The notes: generated from the letters alone by a model not told the origin. Shown: positions 1 to 7,659, numbered from the stretch's first letter. The stretch: 64,000 bases of DNA from Sinosporangium siamense (GCF_016863435.1 NZ_BOOW01000023.1:1-64000), one strand, 5' to 3'. Program-made: numbers and translations.

Positions 1-6
1 GGCGCG

Positions 7-33
7 GGCCGGTTGGCACTGGGCTCACCGGCC
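7..33 (-). terminator. Possible terminator hairpin after the GDT1-family gene
   Basis: A 7-bp stem (GGCCGGT with ACCGGCC, 13-nt loop) lies 13 bases beyond the stop codon of the leftward gene. There is no U-run, so it may be a mRNA 3' stabiliser rather than an intrinsic terminator. Confidence 0.35.
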
Positions 34-45
34 CCGCTCCGGTTC

Positions 46-612
46 TCAGAGCAGCGGCTCGACGATCAGGATCACTCCGAACACGGCGAACGCCGCGGCC
101 GCGCCGTACCGGATGATCTTTTCGGGCAGGTGTTTGCCCAGCATGCGGCCCACCACGATGGCCAGTGCGTCGGCCGCCACCATGCCGACCGTGGAGCCGA
201 TCCAGGTACCGAACCAGCCGTGCTGCGTAGCGAGGGTGATCGTCGCGAGCATGGTCTTGTCGCCCAGTTCGGCCAGGAAGAAGGCCACGGTGACGGCGAT
301 CAGCGCCGACCTTGTGGTGGTCTGGGCCTTGCGGGCCTCTTCGTCGGTCAGTTTGTCGCCGCGGAGGGTCCAGAGCGCGAAGCCGAGAAAGGCCACACCG
401 GCGACGATGCTGATGGCGGTGGTGGGGAGCCAGTCGCCGATGAGGCCGCCGATGCCCACGCTGACCAGGTGCACGGCGGTCGTGGCGATGGTGATGCCGG
501 CGAGCACCGGCCAGGCCTTGAATCGGGTGGCGAAGGTCAGTGCCATGAGCTGGCTTTTATCGCCGAGTTCGGCCACGAAAATGACCACCAGGCTGATCCA
601 GAACGCTTCCAA
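46..612 (-). CDS. TMEM165/GDT1 (UPF0016) family cation transporter, probable Mn2+ exporter
   Basis: This is a six-helix membrane protein of 188 aa that probably exports Mn2+ (or exchanges Ca2+/Mn2+ for H+) across the cytoplasmic membrane. The two family signature repeats are visible: ELGDKS at residues 15-20 and ELGDKT at 115-120, each in the first helix of a three-helix half. They are separated by a charged cytoplasmic loop around residues 84-100. I chose the TTG at 612 because GGAGAGG lies just upstream and the first signature helix begins four codons later; the reading frame extends to 705 but that part has no membrane character. The ion specificity is inferred mainly from the Mn2+ riboswitch found in the leader. 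Confidence 0.88.
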   Translation of the reverse strand: MEAFWISLVVIFVAELGDKSQLMALTFATRFKAWPVLAGITIATTAVHLVSVGIGGLIGDWLPTTAISIVAGVAFLGFALWTLRGDKLTDEEARKAQTTTRSALIAVTVAFFLAELGDKTMLATITLATQHGWFGTWIGSTVGMVAADALAIVVGRMLGKHLPEKIIRYGAAAAFAVFGVILIVEPLL

Positions 613-741
613 GGTCGCCTCTCCTGCCGCTGTGCGACCGGACCGGAAGCGGAACCGAGGGGGATCTTCGGGCACGCGACTTCGGCCCGGCAGCACCGCA
701 CGCACACAATCTGTGCACGCACAACGTGTCTATGACTGCCA

Positions 742-838
742 GGCCGAAGGTCTCGTCCGCCCGTGAAGGCCCGCGCGACCGGGCACGCAGAGCGTGCCAG
801 CATGTCGATCACGCGATTGGGACTACTCCCCTTCGGTA
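742..838 (-). ncRNA. yybP-ykoY manganese riboswitch
   Basis: Read on the minus strand, the leader of the GDT1-family gene has the conserved core of the yybP-ykoY class. It starts with ACCGAAGGGGAGTAG and ends with ACGAGACCTTCGG; CCGAAG and CTTCGG form the closing P1 stem, and a GGCACGC/GCGTGCC hairpin lies inside. This class binds Mn2+ directly and commonly precedes GDT1/MntP-type exporters. It sits about 130 bases upstream of the TTG start, so it may act on transcription or on translation. I matched the core by eye, not with a covariance model. Confidence 0.85.
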
Positions 839-887
839 CTTGGATGGTAACAGCACCGCGCTCAGAAGTGTTCCCCCGACCCCCGGC

Positions 888-916
888 TTGACATCCCGGC
901 GGGAGCTGGATAGAAA
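888..916 (+). promoter_or_regulatory. Sigma70-type promoter of the ArsR/AHSA1 operon
   Basis: TTGACA at 888-893 and TAGAAA at 911-916 are separated by exactly 17 bases. Transcription would begin near 922-925, only a few bases before the ATG at 928, which predicts a nearly leaderless mRNA. Confidence 0.7.
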
Positions 917-927
917 ACCAGAAGGTT

Positions 928-1317
928 ATGAAACTAACAGGTTATGAACTCGCCGACCCTCACCAGCTTGACGCGACCTTCGCGGCGCTGGCCGATCCGA
1001 CGCGCCGGGCCATCCTCACCCGGCTGGCAGCCGGAGAGGCCACGGTGCGCGAGTTGGCGGCGCCGTTCAGCATGAGCCAGCCGGCGATCTCCAAACACCT
1101 CAAGGTGCTGGAGAGGGCCGGGCTCATCTCCCGCGGACGGCAGGCGCAGCGGCGGCCGTGCCGGCTGCGGGCCGAGCCGCTCAGGGTGGCGACCGACTGG
1201 TTGGCGAACTATCGCGACTTCTGGGAAGAGAGCTATCAACGCCTCGACCAGCTGCTCGGCGAGGTGCAAAGGCAACAGGCCGCGGAGATCGAGCGGCCGG
1301 GGGGAAATCATGAATGA
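928..1317 (+). CDS. ArsR-family winged-helix transcriptional regulator
   Basis: A 129-aa ArsR/SmtB-fold repressor. Residues 14-85 form the winged-helix domain, with ALADPTRRAIL opening helix 1 and SQPAISKHLKVL as the recognition helix. No metal-binding Cys/His cluster is present (no ELCVC-type motif), so it is likely one of the non-metal ArsR proteins that are paired with AHSA1/SRPBCC proteins. It overlaps the next gene by 8 nt, so the two are cotranscribed and probably translationally coupled. The ATG at 928 is the only reasonable start, and the promoter is so close that little room exists for a ribosome binding site. The ligand is unknown. Confidence 0.9.
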   Translation: MKLTGYELADPHQLDATFAALADPTRRAILTRLAAGEATVRELAAPFSMSQPAISKHLKVLERAGLISRGRQAQRRPCRLRAEPLRVATDWLANYRDFWEESYQRLDQLLGEVQRQQAAEIERPGGNHE

Positions 1318-1783
1318 CCGGCTCCAGGTGACGACGCCCGCCGACGACGAAATCATGCTGACCAGAGCGTTCGACGCACCAGCGACCCTGGTCTTCGACG
1401 CGTGGACCAAGCCTGAGCTGCTCAAATGCTGGCACGGCGCCCGCGGCTGGAATCTCGTCGTGTGCGAGGTCGACCTCCGCGTCGGCGGCGCCTGGCGTTT
1501 CGTGTCGCGGGGGCCGGACGGCACGGAGATGGGCATCCGCGGCGTCTACCGCGAGGTGGACGCCCCGCGGCGGCTGGTCCACACGGAGTATTACGACGAA
1601 CAGTGGGTCGCCGGGGAGTCCGTGGTGACCCACGAGTTCGTCGAGCGGGACGGCGGGACGACGCTGGTCAGCATCGTGCGCTACCCCTCGCGCGAGGTGC
1701 GCGACCTCGCACTCAAGTCGCCCATGGAGCGGGGCCTGACGGAGAGCTTCGCCAGGCTCGACGAGGTGCTCGCCGACCGCTGA
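1310..1783 (+). CDS. SRPBCC/AHSA1 domain protein
   Basis: A 157-aa START/Bet v1-like protein of the AHSA1 (activator of Hsp90 ATPase homologue 1) family. It has the typical opening LTRAFDAPATLVFDAWT, then the PELLKCWHG segment, a GGAWRFV strand and a C-terminal long helix ending in RLDEVLAD. Family members bind hydrophobic ligands in a deep cavity; none is known here. The ATG at 1310 is preceded by a GGGGGGAAA purine run inside the upstream arsR-type gene. The ArsR-AHSA1 arrangement is very common in actinobacteria and implies that the regulator senses the same small molecule or stress as this protein, which is inference. Confidence 0.88.
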   Translation: MNDRLQVTTPADDEIMLTRAFDAPATLVFDAWTKPELLKCWHGARGWNLVVCEVDLRVGGAWRFVSRGPDGTEMGIRGVYREVDAPRRLVHTEYYDEQWVAGESVVTHEFVERDGGTTLVSIVRYPSREVRDLALKSPMERGLTESFARLDEVLADR

Positions 1784-1880
1784 GCCCCCCGCACACAGGC
1801 ATATCAAACTGCTTTCACCCGCCCCTCCGGTGCGAGGGTCACATCGCGGTGTGGAAGGTGCACATAGGGAGGAAAACCCA

Positions 1881-2297
1881 ATGAACTGGACGCTGGAAGT
1901 CGTCGTGGTCCCGGTCTCCGACATCGATCGTGCGAAGGAGTTCTACGCCGGCAAGCTCGGCTTCAACGTCGACCACGACACCGTTGTGCCCGGCGGTCCA
2001 CGCGTCGTCCAGCTCACGCCGCAGGGCTCGGGCTGCTCGGTCGTCATCGGCACACAGCTCAGCGACATGGAGCCCGGCTCGCTGCGCGGACTGCAACTCG
2101 TCGTCAACGACCTGCGCAAGGCCCACGCCGAGCTCGTCGGGCGCGGCGTCGAGACAAGCGAGGTGCAGGTGGCCGGCGAGTCGGGCTTCCGCCCTGCGGG
2201 GCCGCAGGACGACGACCTGAACAACGTGGGGTTCTTGTTCTTCAAGGACCCGGACGGCAACTCCTGGGCGGTCCAGCAGATCACCTCACGGCCCTGA
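1881..2297 (+). CDS. VOC (glyoxalase/bleomycin resistance) superfamily protein
   Basis: A 138-aa vicinal oxygen chelate protein with two beta-alpha-beta-beta-beta modules: VVVVPVSDIDRAKEFYAGKL opens the first and LQLVVNDLRKAHAELVGRG the second. It ends in the typical FFKDPDGNSWAVQQ strand. The ATG at 1881 follows GGGAGGAAAACCCA, a strong ribosome binding site, so I reject the longer frame from 1830. The substrate cannot be told. It could be cotranscribed with the ArsR/AHSA1 pair 97 nt upstream, since such proteins often travel together. Confidence 0.88.
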   Translation: MNWTLEVVVVPVSDIDRAKEFYAGKLGFNVDHDTVVPGGPRVVQLTPQGSGCSVVIGTQLSDMEPGSLRGLQLVVNDLRKAHAELVGRGVETSEVQVAGESGFRPAGPQDDDLNNVGFLFFKDPDGNSWAVQQITSRP

Positions 2298-2322
2298 ACA
2301 CCCGGCCTTGACGCCGGATACC

Positions 2323-2470
2323 CGTACGGCCCTGCACGCCTGGTCCCGAGGCTGGGCCACCGTACGGCCCTGCGCGCCTGGTCCCGAGGCTGGGCCACCG
2401 TACGGCCCTGCACGCCTGGTCCCGTCGCCGGGCGACCGTACGGCCCTGCACGCATGTGGCGCTTGGTCCC
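2323..2470 (+). repeat. 38-bp tandem repeat array, about 3.8 copies
   Basis: Units begin CGTACGGCCCTGC at 2323, 2361, 2399 and 2437, an exact 38-bp period. The first two full units are nearly identical, the third diverges in its second half and the fourth is partial. Each unit junction contains GGGCC-N7-GGCCC, so the array would form serial hairpins. It lies between converging genes (VOC protein rightward, murB leftward) and may work as a multi-hairpin bidirectional terminator. The period is not a multiple of three, which argues against coding. Confidence 0.85.
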
Positions 2471-2524
2471 GCCTGCCATGGTCGGCAGGCGGGAGCAGCG
2501 TCGTTGAAGAACCCGCTCAGGCGG

Positions 2525-3574
2525 TCAGAGGGTCAGTCCCACCATGACCGGTTCGTTGACGAGCGTGACGCCGAACTTCACGTGCACCCCGTCGCGGACC
2601 TCCCGCGCCAGGTCGAGCAGCTCGCGCGCGGAGGCGGAAAGACCCGGGTTGGTGAGGGCGAGGGTGTGCTTGGTGGAGATGCGCACCGCGCCCCGGCTGT
2701 ACCCCTTGGGGAAACCGGCGCGTTCGATGAGCCACGCCGCCGGGACCTTGACCGTGCCGTCGGACATATCCCAACGTGGGTGACCCGGCGCACGCTCCTC
2801 AAGCTCCATCGCCTGATCTTCGGTTAAGACGGGATTGGTGAAGAACGACCCCGCGCTGACGGTGTCCGGGTCCCGGGCGTCAAGCACCATGCCCTTGGAG
2901 CGCCGCAGGGCGAGCACCGCCTTGCGGGCCGCGGCCAGGGGCACCCTGTCGCCGAGTTCGACGCCCAGCATGAGGGCGAGCTCCTTGTAGGCGATCGGGC
3001 CGGACAGGTGCGAACGCTCCAGCGCGTACGTCACGGACACCACAACGTGTCGTTCCGGAGCGGCCTTGAACGCGCTGAACCGGTAGGAAAACCCGCACTC
3101 CTCGGCGTCCAGGTCGATGAGCTCGGCCTTCTCCCGGTCGAACACCCGGACACGCGCGATGGTCTGCGACACATCCTGGCCATAAGCCCCGACGTTCTGG
3201 ATCGGCGTGGAACCCACCAGACCCGGAATCCCGGACAGGCATTCGATGCCCGACCAGCCCTCCCTGACGGCACGCTCGACCAGCTCGTCCCAGTCCTCAC
3301 CCGCCTCGACCGTGACGAGGACCATGTCGCCGGCCTCGTCCACGGCGACGCCCCGCGAGGCCACACGGACGACCAGCCCGTCGAAGCCGTCGTCGGCGAC
3401 CACAAGGTTGCTCCCGCCCCCCAGCACGAGCACGGGCTCGCCGATCGCGTCGGCCGACGCGATCATGCGGACCAGCGCCTCAGCCGACTCCGCTTCCGCG
3501 AAGGCCCGCGCCGGCCCGCCCAGTCTCAACGTGGTGTACGGCGCGAGCCGTACATCCTTTTTCCGGTCAGCCAT
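2525..3574 (-). CDS. murB: UDP-N-acetylenolpyruvoylglucosamine reductase
   Basis: MurB reduces UDP-GlcNAc-enolpyruvate to UDP-MurNAc with NADPH and FAD in the cytoplasm, the second committed step of peptidoglycan synthesis. At 349 aa it is of normal length. The FAD-binding half carries GGGSN at residues 52-56, and GIPGLVGSTPIQNVGAYGQ spans 115-133. The catalytic-serine loop GSFFTNP is at 242-248. The ATG start opens with ADRKKDVRLAPYTTLRLGG, the usual N terminus. It lies 123 nt after the MaoC pair in the same direction, the usual order in Streptomyces and relatives. Confidence 0.97.
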   Translation of the reverse strand: MADRKKDVRLAPYTTLRLGGPARAFAEAESAEALVRMIASADAIGEPVLVLGGGSNLVVADDGFDGLVVRVASRGVAVDEAGDMVLVTVEAGEDWDELVERAVREGWSGIECLSGIPGLVGSTPIQNVGAYGQDVSQTIARVRVFDREKAELIDLDAEECGFSYRFSAFKAAPERHVVVSVTYALERSHLSGPIAYKELALMLGVELGDRVPLAAARKAVLALRRSKGMVLDARDPDTVSAGSFFTNPVLTEDQAMELEERAPGHPRWDMSDGTVKVPAAWLIERAGFPKGYSRGAVRISTKHTLALTNPGLSASARELLDLAREVRDGVHVKFGVTLVNEPVMVGLTL

Positions 3575-3697
3575 CCGTGTCCTCTAGCAGCCGTACCCCG
3601 TCCAGCCGTGCCAGCTTATGGGTTGGGGACGGAAGAAACGGTCATCCAACGCTCTACACCGGATTCGCGGCGCGCTTGGGTGATTCTCCTCCGTGGC

Positions 3698-4132
3698 TCA
3701 CGCGAGCTGCACAACCGCCTGAGCACGGGACAGAACCCGCGTGCCACCGGAGCGGACGGTCAGGGCGACAAGCACACGCCGGTGCTCCAGCTTCTTCTCG
3801 ACCGTGCCGCTCACCTGGATGAGCGTGCCCTTGTCGTCGTCGGGCACGACGACCATGGAGGAGAACCGGACGCCGTAGTCGACCACCGCGCCCGGGTCGC
3901 CGACCCAGTCGGTGATGAAACGGCCGCCCTGCGCCATGGTGAACATGCCGTGGGCGATCACGTCGGGCAGCCCGACGGTCTTCGCGAACCGCTCGTTCCA
4001 GTGGATGGGGTTGAAGTCCCCCGAAGCCCCGGCATACATCACAAGGTTGATCCGGCGCACGGGGTAGTCGGCCGCGGGGATCTCGTGGCCGACCTCGACG
4101 TCGTCGTAGTTGATCGTGGCCGTCGCGGTCAC
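3698..4132 (-). CDS. MaoC-type (R)-hydratase, HadB-like
   Basis: A 144-aa single hot-dog dehydratase. The hydratase-2 active-site pattern is clear: GDFNPIHWNERFA contains the catalytic Asp and His five residues apart, followed by VIAHGMFTMAQGGRFI. It starts with GTG at 4132, which overlaps the TGA of the preceding gene by 4 nt, so the two are translationally coupled and probably act as a heterodimer. In mycobacteria the matching HadAB pair dehydrates hydroxyacyl-ACP in FAS-II. In organisms without mycolates the true substrate is uncertain, so I do not assign a symbol. Confidence 0.9.
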   Translation of the reverse strand: MTATATINYDDVEVGHEIPAADYPVRRINLVMYAGASGDFNPIHWNERFAKTVGLPDVIAHGMFTMAQGGRFITDWVGDPGAVVDYGVRFSSMVVVPDDDKGTLIQVSGTVEKKLEHRRVLVALTVRSGGTRVLSRAQAVVQLA

Positions 4133-4572
4133 GCCGCACCTCCGCGCTCGATGATGGTGTTGTAGGCGGTGCAGACGAGTTTGCCGTCGGCGTCGGTGAC
4201 GTCGATCCGGATGGTGATCAGCTCATTGGTGCCGGCCGTGCGGATGGTGGTCACCGTCGACGTGCTGACCAGCGCGTCACCGGCGACGATCGGGCGCTGA
4301 TATTCGAACCGCTGCTCGCCGTGGACCACCATGGCGTAGTTGAGCCCCAGCTCGGGGTCGAGGAGTGCGTCGCTGGGCAGGCAGAACACGATCGGAAAGG
4401 TCGGCGGGGCCACGACGTCGGGGTGACCGGCCGCCCGCGCCGCCTCGACGTCCCGATATAGCGGGTTGTTGTCGCCGATGGCCGCGGCAAACTCCTTGAT
4501 CTTCACGCGACTGACCTCATAGGGCGCGGACGGCGCATAGGTCCGTCCGACGAAATCGCGATTCAACACCAT
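4129..4572 (-). CDS. MaoC-like N-terminal dehydratase subunit, HadA/HadC-like
   Basis: A 147-aa hot-dog protein of the FAS1-like dehydratase region/MaoC N-terminal family. It has the IGDNNPLYRDVEAARAAG segment near residues 32-49, then APPTFPIVF, but lacks the Asp-x4-His catalytic pair of its partner. It is therefore the structural, acyl-chain-binding half of the heterodimer. The ATG at 4572 has AAGGAG ten bases upstream. It is the first gene of the operon leading into the HadB-like gene. Position between rpmG and murB is conserved in many actinobacteria, from general knowledge. Confidence 0.88.
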   Translation of the reverse strand: MVLNRDFVGRTYAPSAPYEVSRVKIKEFAAAIGDNNPLYRDVEAARAAGHPDVVAPPTFPIVFCLPSDALLDPELGLNYAMVVHGEQRFEYQRPIVAGDALVSTSTVTTIRTAGTNELITIRIDVTDADGKLVCTAYNTIIERGGAA

Positions 4573-5024
4573 CGTGCCTGTGCTCCTTAACGCAAGACAT
4601 GACGTTGAGAGGGGCTAGTGGCTCCGACGGTAACAGAACAAGATTCGGCCGTCGGGGCCCAAAAGAACCCTTGCCCACCGCCAGGGCGACTCGTGGTGCA
4701 CGACGGCGGCACGCGGGGCCGGCTATACGATCGGCCCGGCCGGGAGAGCGCTGTGCGGCACCGCAGATAGGGCGGGAACAAGCCCGCGGGAATGCCGTGG
4801 AAACACGACAGACCGGAGTGCCGTCATGGGCACACCGGTCGTGCGTGACTAACTGCTAATGCTGCTGCGACAAACGCGTCCAGCGCGACGGTTGCGGGAA
4901 GCATGCAGCTCGCAACGCTCCCACACACCCCTCCAGGTGTGGGTGGTCCCGGCGCCTCACAGGCCCACAGGGCCCAAGCGCGGGGCGGCACGGCGCGGCC
5001 GGAAGGCCGGGCCGGCAGGGGAAC
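4573..5024. other. Intergenic region between rpmG and the MaoC operon
   Basis: No convincing gene is present in these 452 bases. It must hold the rpmG terminator (leftward) and the promoter of the MaoC operon (leftward). One GC hairpin is noted separately at 4920-4943. Confidence 0.5.
4920..4943 (-). terminator. Possible rpmG terminator hairpin
   Basis: CCCACACACC and GGTGTGGG form a short GC-rich stem about 80 bases beyond the rpmG stop. There is no clear U-run. Confidence 0.35.
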
Positions 5025-5189
5025 CTAGCGGGTCTCGCGGTGCGGCTGGTGCGTCTTGCAGTTGGGGCAGTATTTCTTCAGCTCAAGCCGGTCCGGGTCG
5101 TTGCGCCGGTTCTTCCGCGTGATGTAGTTGCGGTGCTTGCACTCCTGGCAGGCCAGCGTGATCTTCGGCCTAACGTCGGTGGCAGCCAC
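5025..5189 (-). CDS. rpmG: 50S ribosomal protein L33
   Basis: A 54-aa protein of the large ribosomal subunit. It reads [20 protein letters not shown] after the initiator, then [20 protein letters not shown] and [13 protein letters not shown]. Both CxxC knuckles (CQEC and CPNC) are present, so this is the zinc-binding C+ form. It starts at GTG 5189 with GAAAGG nine bases upstream. It follows tRNA-Thr and tRNA-Met on the same strand, the standard arrangement ahead of the MaoC pair and murB in actinomycetes. The retained cysteines mark it as the zinc-replete paralogue; the Zur-controlled C- form would be elsewhere. Confidence 0.96.
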   Translation of the reverse strand: MAATDVRPKITLACQECKHRNYITRKNRRNDPDRLELKKYCPNCKTHQPHRETR

Positions 5190-5265
5190 GTGGGAGTGCC
5201 TTTCTACGTCTGGGACAGGGACAAACCCACGCCAGCCACCCTTGCGAGGTGGCTGAGGAGGGTAG

Positions 5266-5339
5266 TAGCGGAGGCCGGACTTGAACCGGCGACACAGCGA
5301 TTATGAGCCGCTTGCTCTGCCTGACTGAGCTACTCCGCC
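5266..5339 (-). tRNA. tRNA-Met (CAU anticodon)
   Basis: 74 nt. On the minus strand it begins GGCGGAGTAGCTCAG, has the anticodon loop CTCATAA and the T arm CCGGTTCAAGTCCGG. The acceptor stem pairs GGCGGAG with CTCCGCT (one G-U), followed by discriminator A. CCA is not encoded. A true initiator would lack the first pair, so it is read as an elongator. Confidence 0.93.
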
Positions 5340-5527
5340 TTGGACCGGCGAACTAGACCGGCCACGAAAGGATACCTGACCCAAGCGAGTGTCTCGCACA
5401 CGCTTGGCCCCGCCGGGGCGGGTGCAGGCGCTCTCAAGTATGCCGCAAGAACACCGAAGACCGTAAATCAATAGTCGCACCAAAAAACCAACCCAATGAG
5501 CATGCACTCATCGGGACTAATGAGAAA

Positions 5528-5557
5528 GGCCCGCACCGGATAATCCGGCGCAGGACC
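5528..5557 (-). terminator. Rho-independent terminator downstream of tRNA-Thr
   Basis: On the minus strand GGTCCTGCGCCGGAT folds on ATCCGGTGCGGGCC with one bulge and is followed by TTTCT. It would end the tRNA-Thr transcript, implying a separate promoter for tRNA-Met and rpmG in 5341-5520. Confidence 0.65.
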
Positions 5558-5567
5558 TTGGGATCGG

Positions 5568-5640
5568 AGCCCCGTTACGGAATCGAACCGTAGACCTTCT
5601 CCTTACCATGGAGACGCTCTGCCGACTGAGCTAACGGGGC
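5568..5640 (-). tRNA. tRNA-Thr (GGU anticodon)
   Basis: 73 nt. It begins GCCCCGTTAGCTCAG; the anticodon loop ATGGTAA gives GGU for Thr ACC codons; the T arm is ACGGTTCGATTCCGT. The acceptor stem is seven perfect pairs (GCCCCGT/ACGGGGC) with discriminator U. CCA is not encoded. Confidence 0.94.
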
Positions 5641-5695
5641 CTCGTCCGTCTTGCGGACAGGTGTAACCATACACCGGGCCCGGCCTATGTGCGAA

Positions 5696-6455
5696 TCATC
5701 CGCATCCCACGGCATCCCGCTCCTCCGGCAGTCGCGGCGAGACCTCCGCCCCCGCTCCTTCCGAGGCGTTGACGAAGGTCAAGCGCGCCCCAAGAACACG
5801 GGTCTGACCTGCGGCGATGGTCAGCCCCAGACCGACGCCCACTCCCCGGGCCGCGGTGCCGGAGGCGAAACGCCGCGGCCCGCTCTCCCGCAACATCGCG
5901 AGCATCTCCTCCGGAAACCCAGGCCCGTGATCTCGCACCGCCACCCCCGCCCGGTCCACGGTCACCGTGACGGGGGCGGCGCCGTGGCGTACGGCGTTGC
6001 CCACAAGATTGGCCAGGATCCGCTCCACCCGGCGCGGGTCGGTGACGACCTCGGCATCCGCCGCCACGACCGGCTCGACGCCGTCGTCGGCACGCGCGGC
6101 CGCCAGGGCCCGCCGTACAAGCGTGGAAAGCGTCCGGCGCTCCAGCGTGGGCCGCACGTCCGGATCGTCCAGGCGGGCGACCTCCAGGATGTCCTCCACC
6201 ATGTGCCGCAGCACGGCGGCACGATCCCGCACAAGCTCGGTGGGGCGGCCGGGAGGCAGCAGCTCCGCCGCCGTGACGAGACCCGCGACGGGGGTGCGCA
6301 GCTCCTGGGCGATGTCCACGGTGACCCGCCGCTCGGCCGTGAGGCGCGCCTGAAGCGCATCTGCCATGCGATCGAGCGCCGCCCCCACGGCGGCCACCTC
6401 GTCGCCCCCATCCCGCCCCACGCGGGCGCCCAGGTCGCCCTGGGCGATCCGGGCC
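5696..6455 (-). pseudogene. Truncated sensor histidine kinase (HAMP remnant to ATPase domain), phosphoacceptor His replaced
   Basis: Only the cytoplasmic half of a sensor kinase remains. It starts inside HAMP (ARIAQGDLGARVGRDGGDEV) and continues through the dimerisation helix to a HATPase with N box (RILANLVGNAVRHG), G1 (DHGPGFP) and G2 (GVGVGLGLTIA). The sensor, membrane helices and most of HAMP are missing. The H box reads DIAQELRTP where family members have SHELRTP, so the phosphorylated His is Gln (codon CAG at 6305-6307). The upstream DNA switches abruptly to a response-regulator fragment, so this is the product of a deletion. It could still be read from some start near 6565, but as an active kinase it looks dead. 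Confidence 0.8.
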
Positions 6456-6511
6456 GAACTCCAGCAGCAGTTTGAGCTCCGTCGGCTTGAGCGCGACCGG
6501 CCGCCCGGGGG
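6456..6511 (-). pseudogene. Fragment of an OmpR/PhoB-type response regulator
   Basis: The 18 codons encoding PGRPVALKPTELKLLLEF match the first strand and helix of the OmpR/PhoB winged-helix effector domain (typically V.LTPTEfklLl.L). This piece is joined directly, out of frame, to the HAMP remnant of the sensor kinase gene downstream. The receiver domain and the rest of the effector domain are absent. The natural order would be regulator then kinase, so a single deletion inside such an operon explains the joint. Confidence 0.65.
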
Positions 6512-6871
6512 CTTCGACGGTGGATCGGGCGTAGTAGCCGGTGCGTCCCTTCCAGCGAATATCACTCAGAGTGATCGTTCCGGGATAGCCGTCCTTCTCG
6601 CATCCGGGCACACACCACATGCCGCTCAACTCGCCGCGGCCGACCGCCGGATCCACTCCCCAGGAGGTCCAGCGGATCTTCGACATCGAGGAGAACTCGG
6701 TCAGGGCGAGGCTTGCCGGGCGCTGGAGGGTGTCGCCATGTAGGCCACCACGTATACCGGCCCGGACCGGGTCGGGGCCGGCTTCGCCGTACGCTCCACT
6801 CGCACGCCCTCGGCCGGAGCACAGGCGCCGACCAGCACCAAAAGCGCCGCGAAGCCCCCCAGGCGCCTCAT
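6512..6871 (-). pseudogene. Frameshifted lipoprotein gene, paralogue of the adjacent one
   Basis: From ATG 6871 a lipoprotein signal is read (RRLGGFAALLVLVGAC, lipobox VGAC). At about 6738 the frame must shift by one base to continue into RPASLALTEFSSMSKIRW and SGMWCVPGC, which align with RPANLVLSEFTSMNGLRW and SGTWCLPGC of the intact neighbour at 6973-7389. The C terminus runs into the response-regulator fragment near YARSTVEA. So it has both a frameshift and a foreign 3' end. Function of the family is unknown. Confidence 0.7.
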
Positions 6872-6972
6872 CGCACCACCGCCGGTCGTGCAGGTTACGC
6901 GATGTACGGCAGAGGCCGGCACCTTGCCGCCGAACGACCTCCAGGGGCTCTGATGTGGTGCTCACGCGGTGT

Positions 6973-7389
6973 TCACGGGGTTGGCAGGGTGCCGGTGAGG
7001 GTGTCGGCCCGGCGCTCTGGGCGGGGGAAGGTGCCCCCGACCTCAAATCTGGTGAAATAGCCCCTGCGGACGTCACTGAGCGTCACCGTCGCGGCGTATG
7101 GCCGGCTAGCGCACCCGGGCAGGCACCACGTGCCGCTGACCTTGCCGTTGCCGACCGCCCGGTCCGGGCCCCATGTGCTCCAGCGGAGGCCGTTCATGGA
7201 GGTGAACTCCGACAGGACCAGGTTCGCCGGGCGCTGATCGGCCCGGCCTCGCTCGTTGCCGTGGAGGTTCCAGACGCGTACGGTGGCCGGGCCTTTTGTC
7301 GGTGTGCCGTGCTCTCCCACAGCCGCGACGCCCGTGCCGCAGGCCGTGAGTGTCAGGCCAAGCACAAGGATCGATGCGAAGTTCTTCAT
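6973..7389 (-). CDS. Putative secreted lipoprotein
   Basis: A 138-aa protein with a lipoprotein signal: KNFASILVLGLTLTAC ends in the lipobox LTAC at Cys17. The mature part has two conserved cysteines in the motif SGTWCLPGC and a WSTWGPDRAVGNG stretch shared with the broken upstream copy. No known domain is recognised. The ATG at 7389 has GAAGGGGGA seven bases upstream, which rules out the longer frame from 7431. The tandem duplicate with diverged sequence suggests an expanding family; I cannot say what it does. Confidence 0.7.
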   Translation of the reverse strand: MKNFASILVLGLTLTACGTGVAAVGEHGTPTKGPATVRVWNLHGNERGRADQRPANLVLSEFTSMNGLRWSTWGPDRAVGNGKVSGTWCLPGCASRPYAATVTLSDVRRGYFTRFEVGGTFPRPERRADTLTGTLPTP

Positions 7390-7449
7390 CTCTATCCCCC
7401 TTCTCGCGATGGTGACGCTAAGGGGGGGCACTTCTCGGCTATCCGACTG

Positions 7450-7659
7450 CTATGTAACGGCCATCCATCGGTCTGAATCCCGTCTGGGCAGGGGGATGAC
7501 CTCACAGAGATCGGCGAGGTCCACGAAACGGGACACCTGCTCGACCGACACGCAGTCCGCCACGAGCCAGCCATGCCGACGAATACGGAGCACTTGGCGC
7601 CCAGCCCGAAGCGCGGGGGTGATCGTATATCCCCCCGGGCCGACCCAGTGCCTCTCCAT
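7450..7659 (-). CDS. Small conserved-looking hypothetical protein
   Basis: A 69-aa protein without signal or membrane segments. It begins ERHWVGPGGYTITPALRAG and contains RIRRHGWLVADCVSVEQV, with codon use like the neighbours. The ATG at 7659 is preceded by AAGGTG. I recall similar short proteins of unknown function in other actinobacteria but cannot name a family. It is transcribed leftward toward the lipoprotein gene 60 nt away and may share its mRNA. Confidence 0.5.
   Translation of the reverse strand: MERHWVGPGGYTITPALRAGRQVLRIRRHGWLVADCVSVEQVSRFVDLADLCEVIPLPRRDSDRWMAVT

Noticed and set aside
2323-2470. Possible CRISPR array
   Set aside because: Units are directly adjacent with no unique spacers, only about four copies, no cas genes nearby.
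5266-5339. Initiator tRNA-fMet
   Set aside because: The first pair of the acceptor stem is a G-U wobble rather than the C-A mismatch of initiators, and there is no run of three G-C pairs in the anticodon stem.
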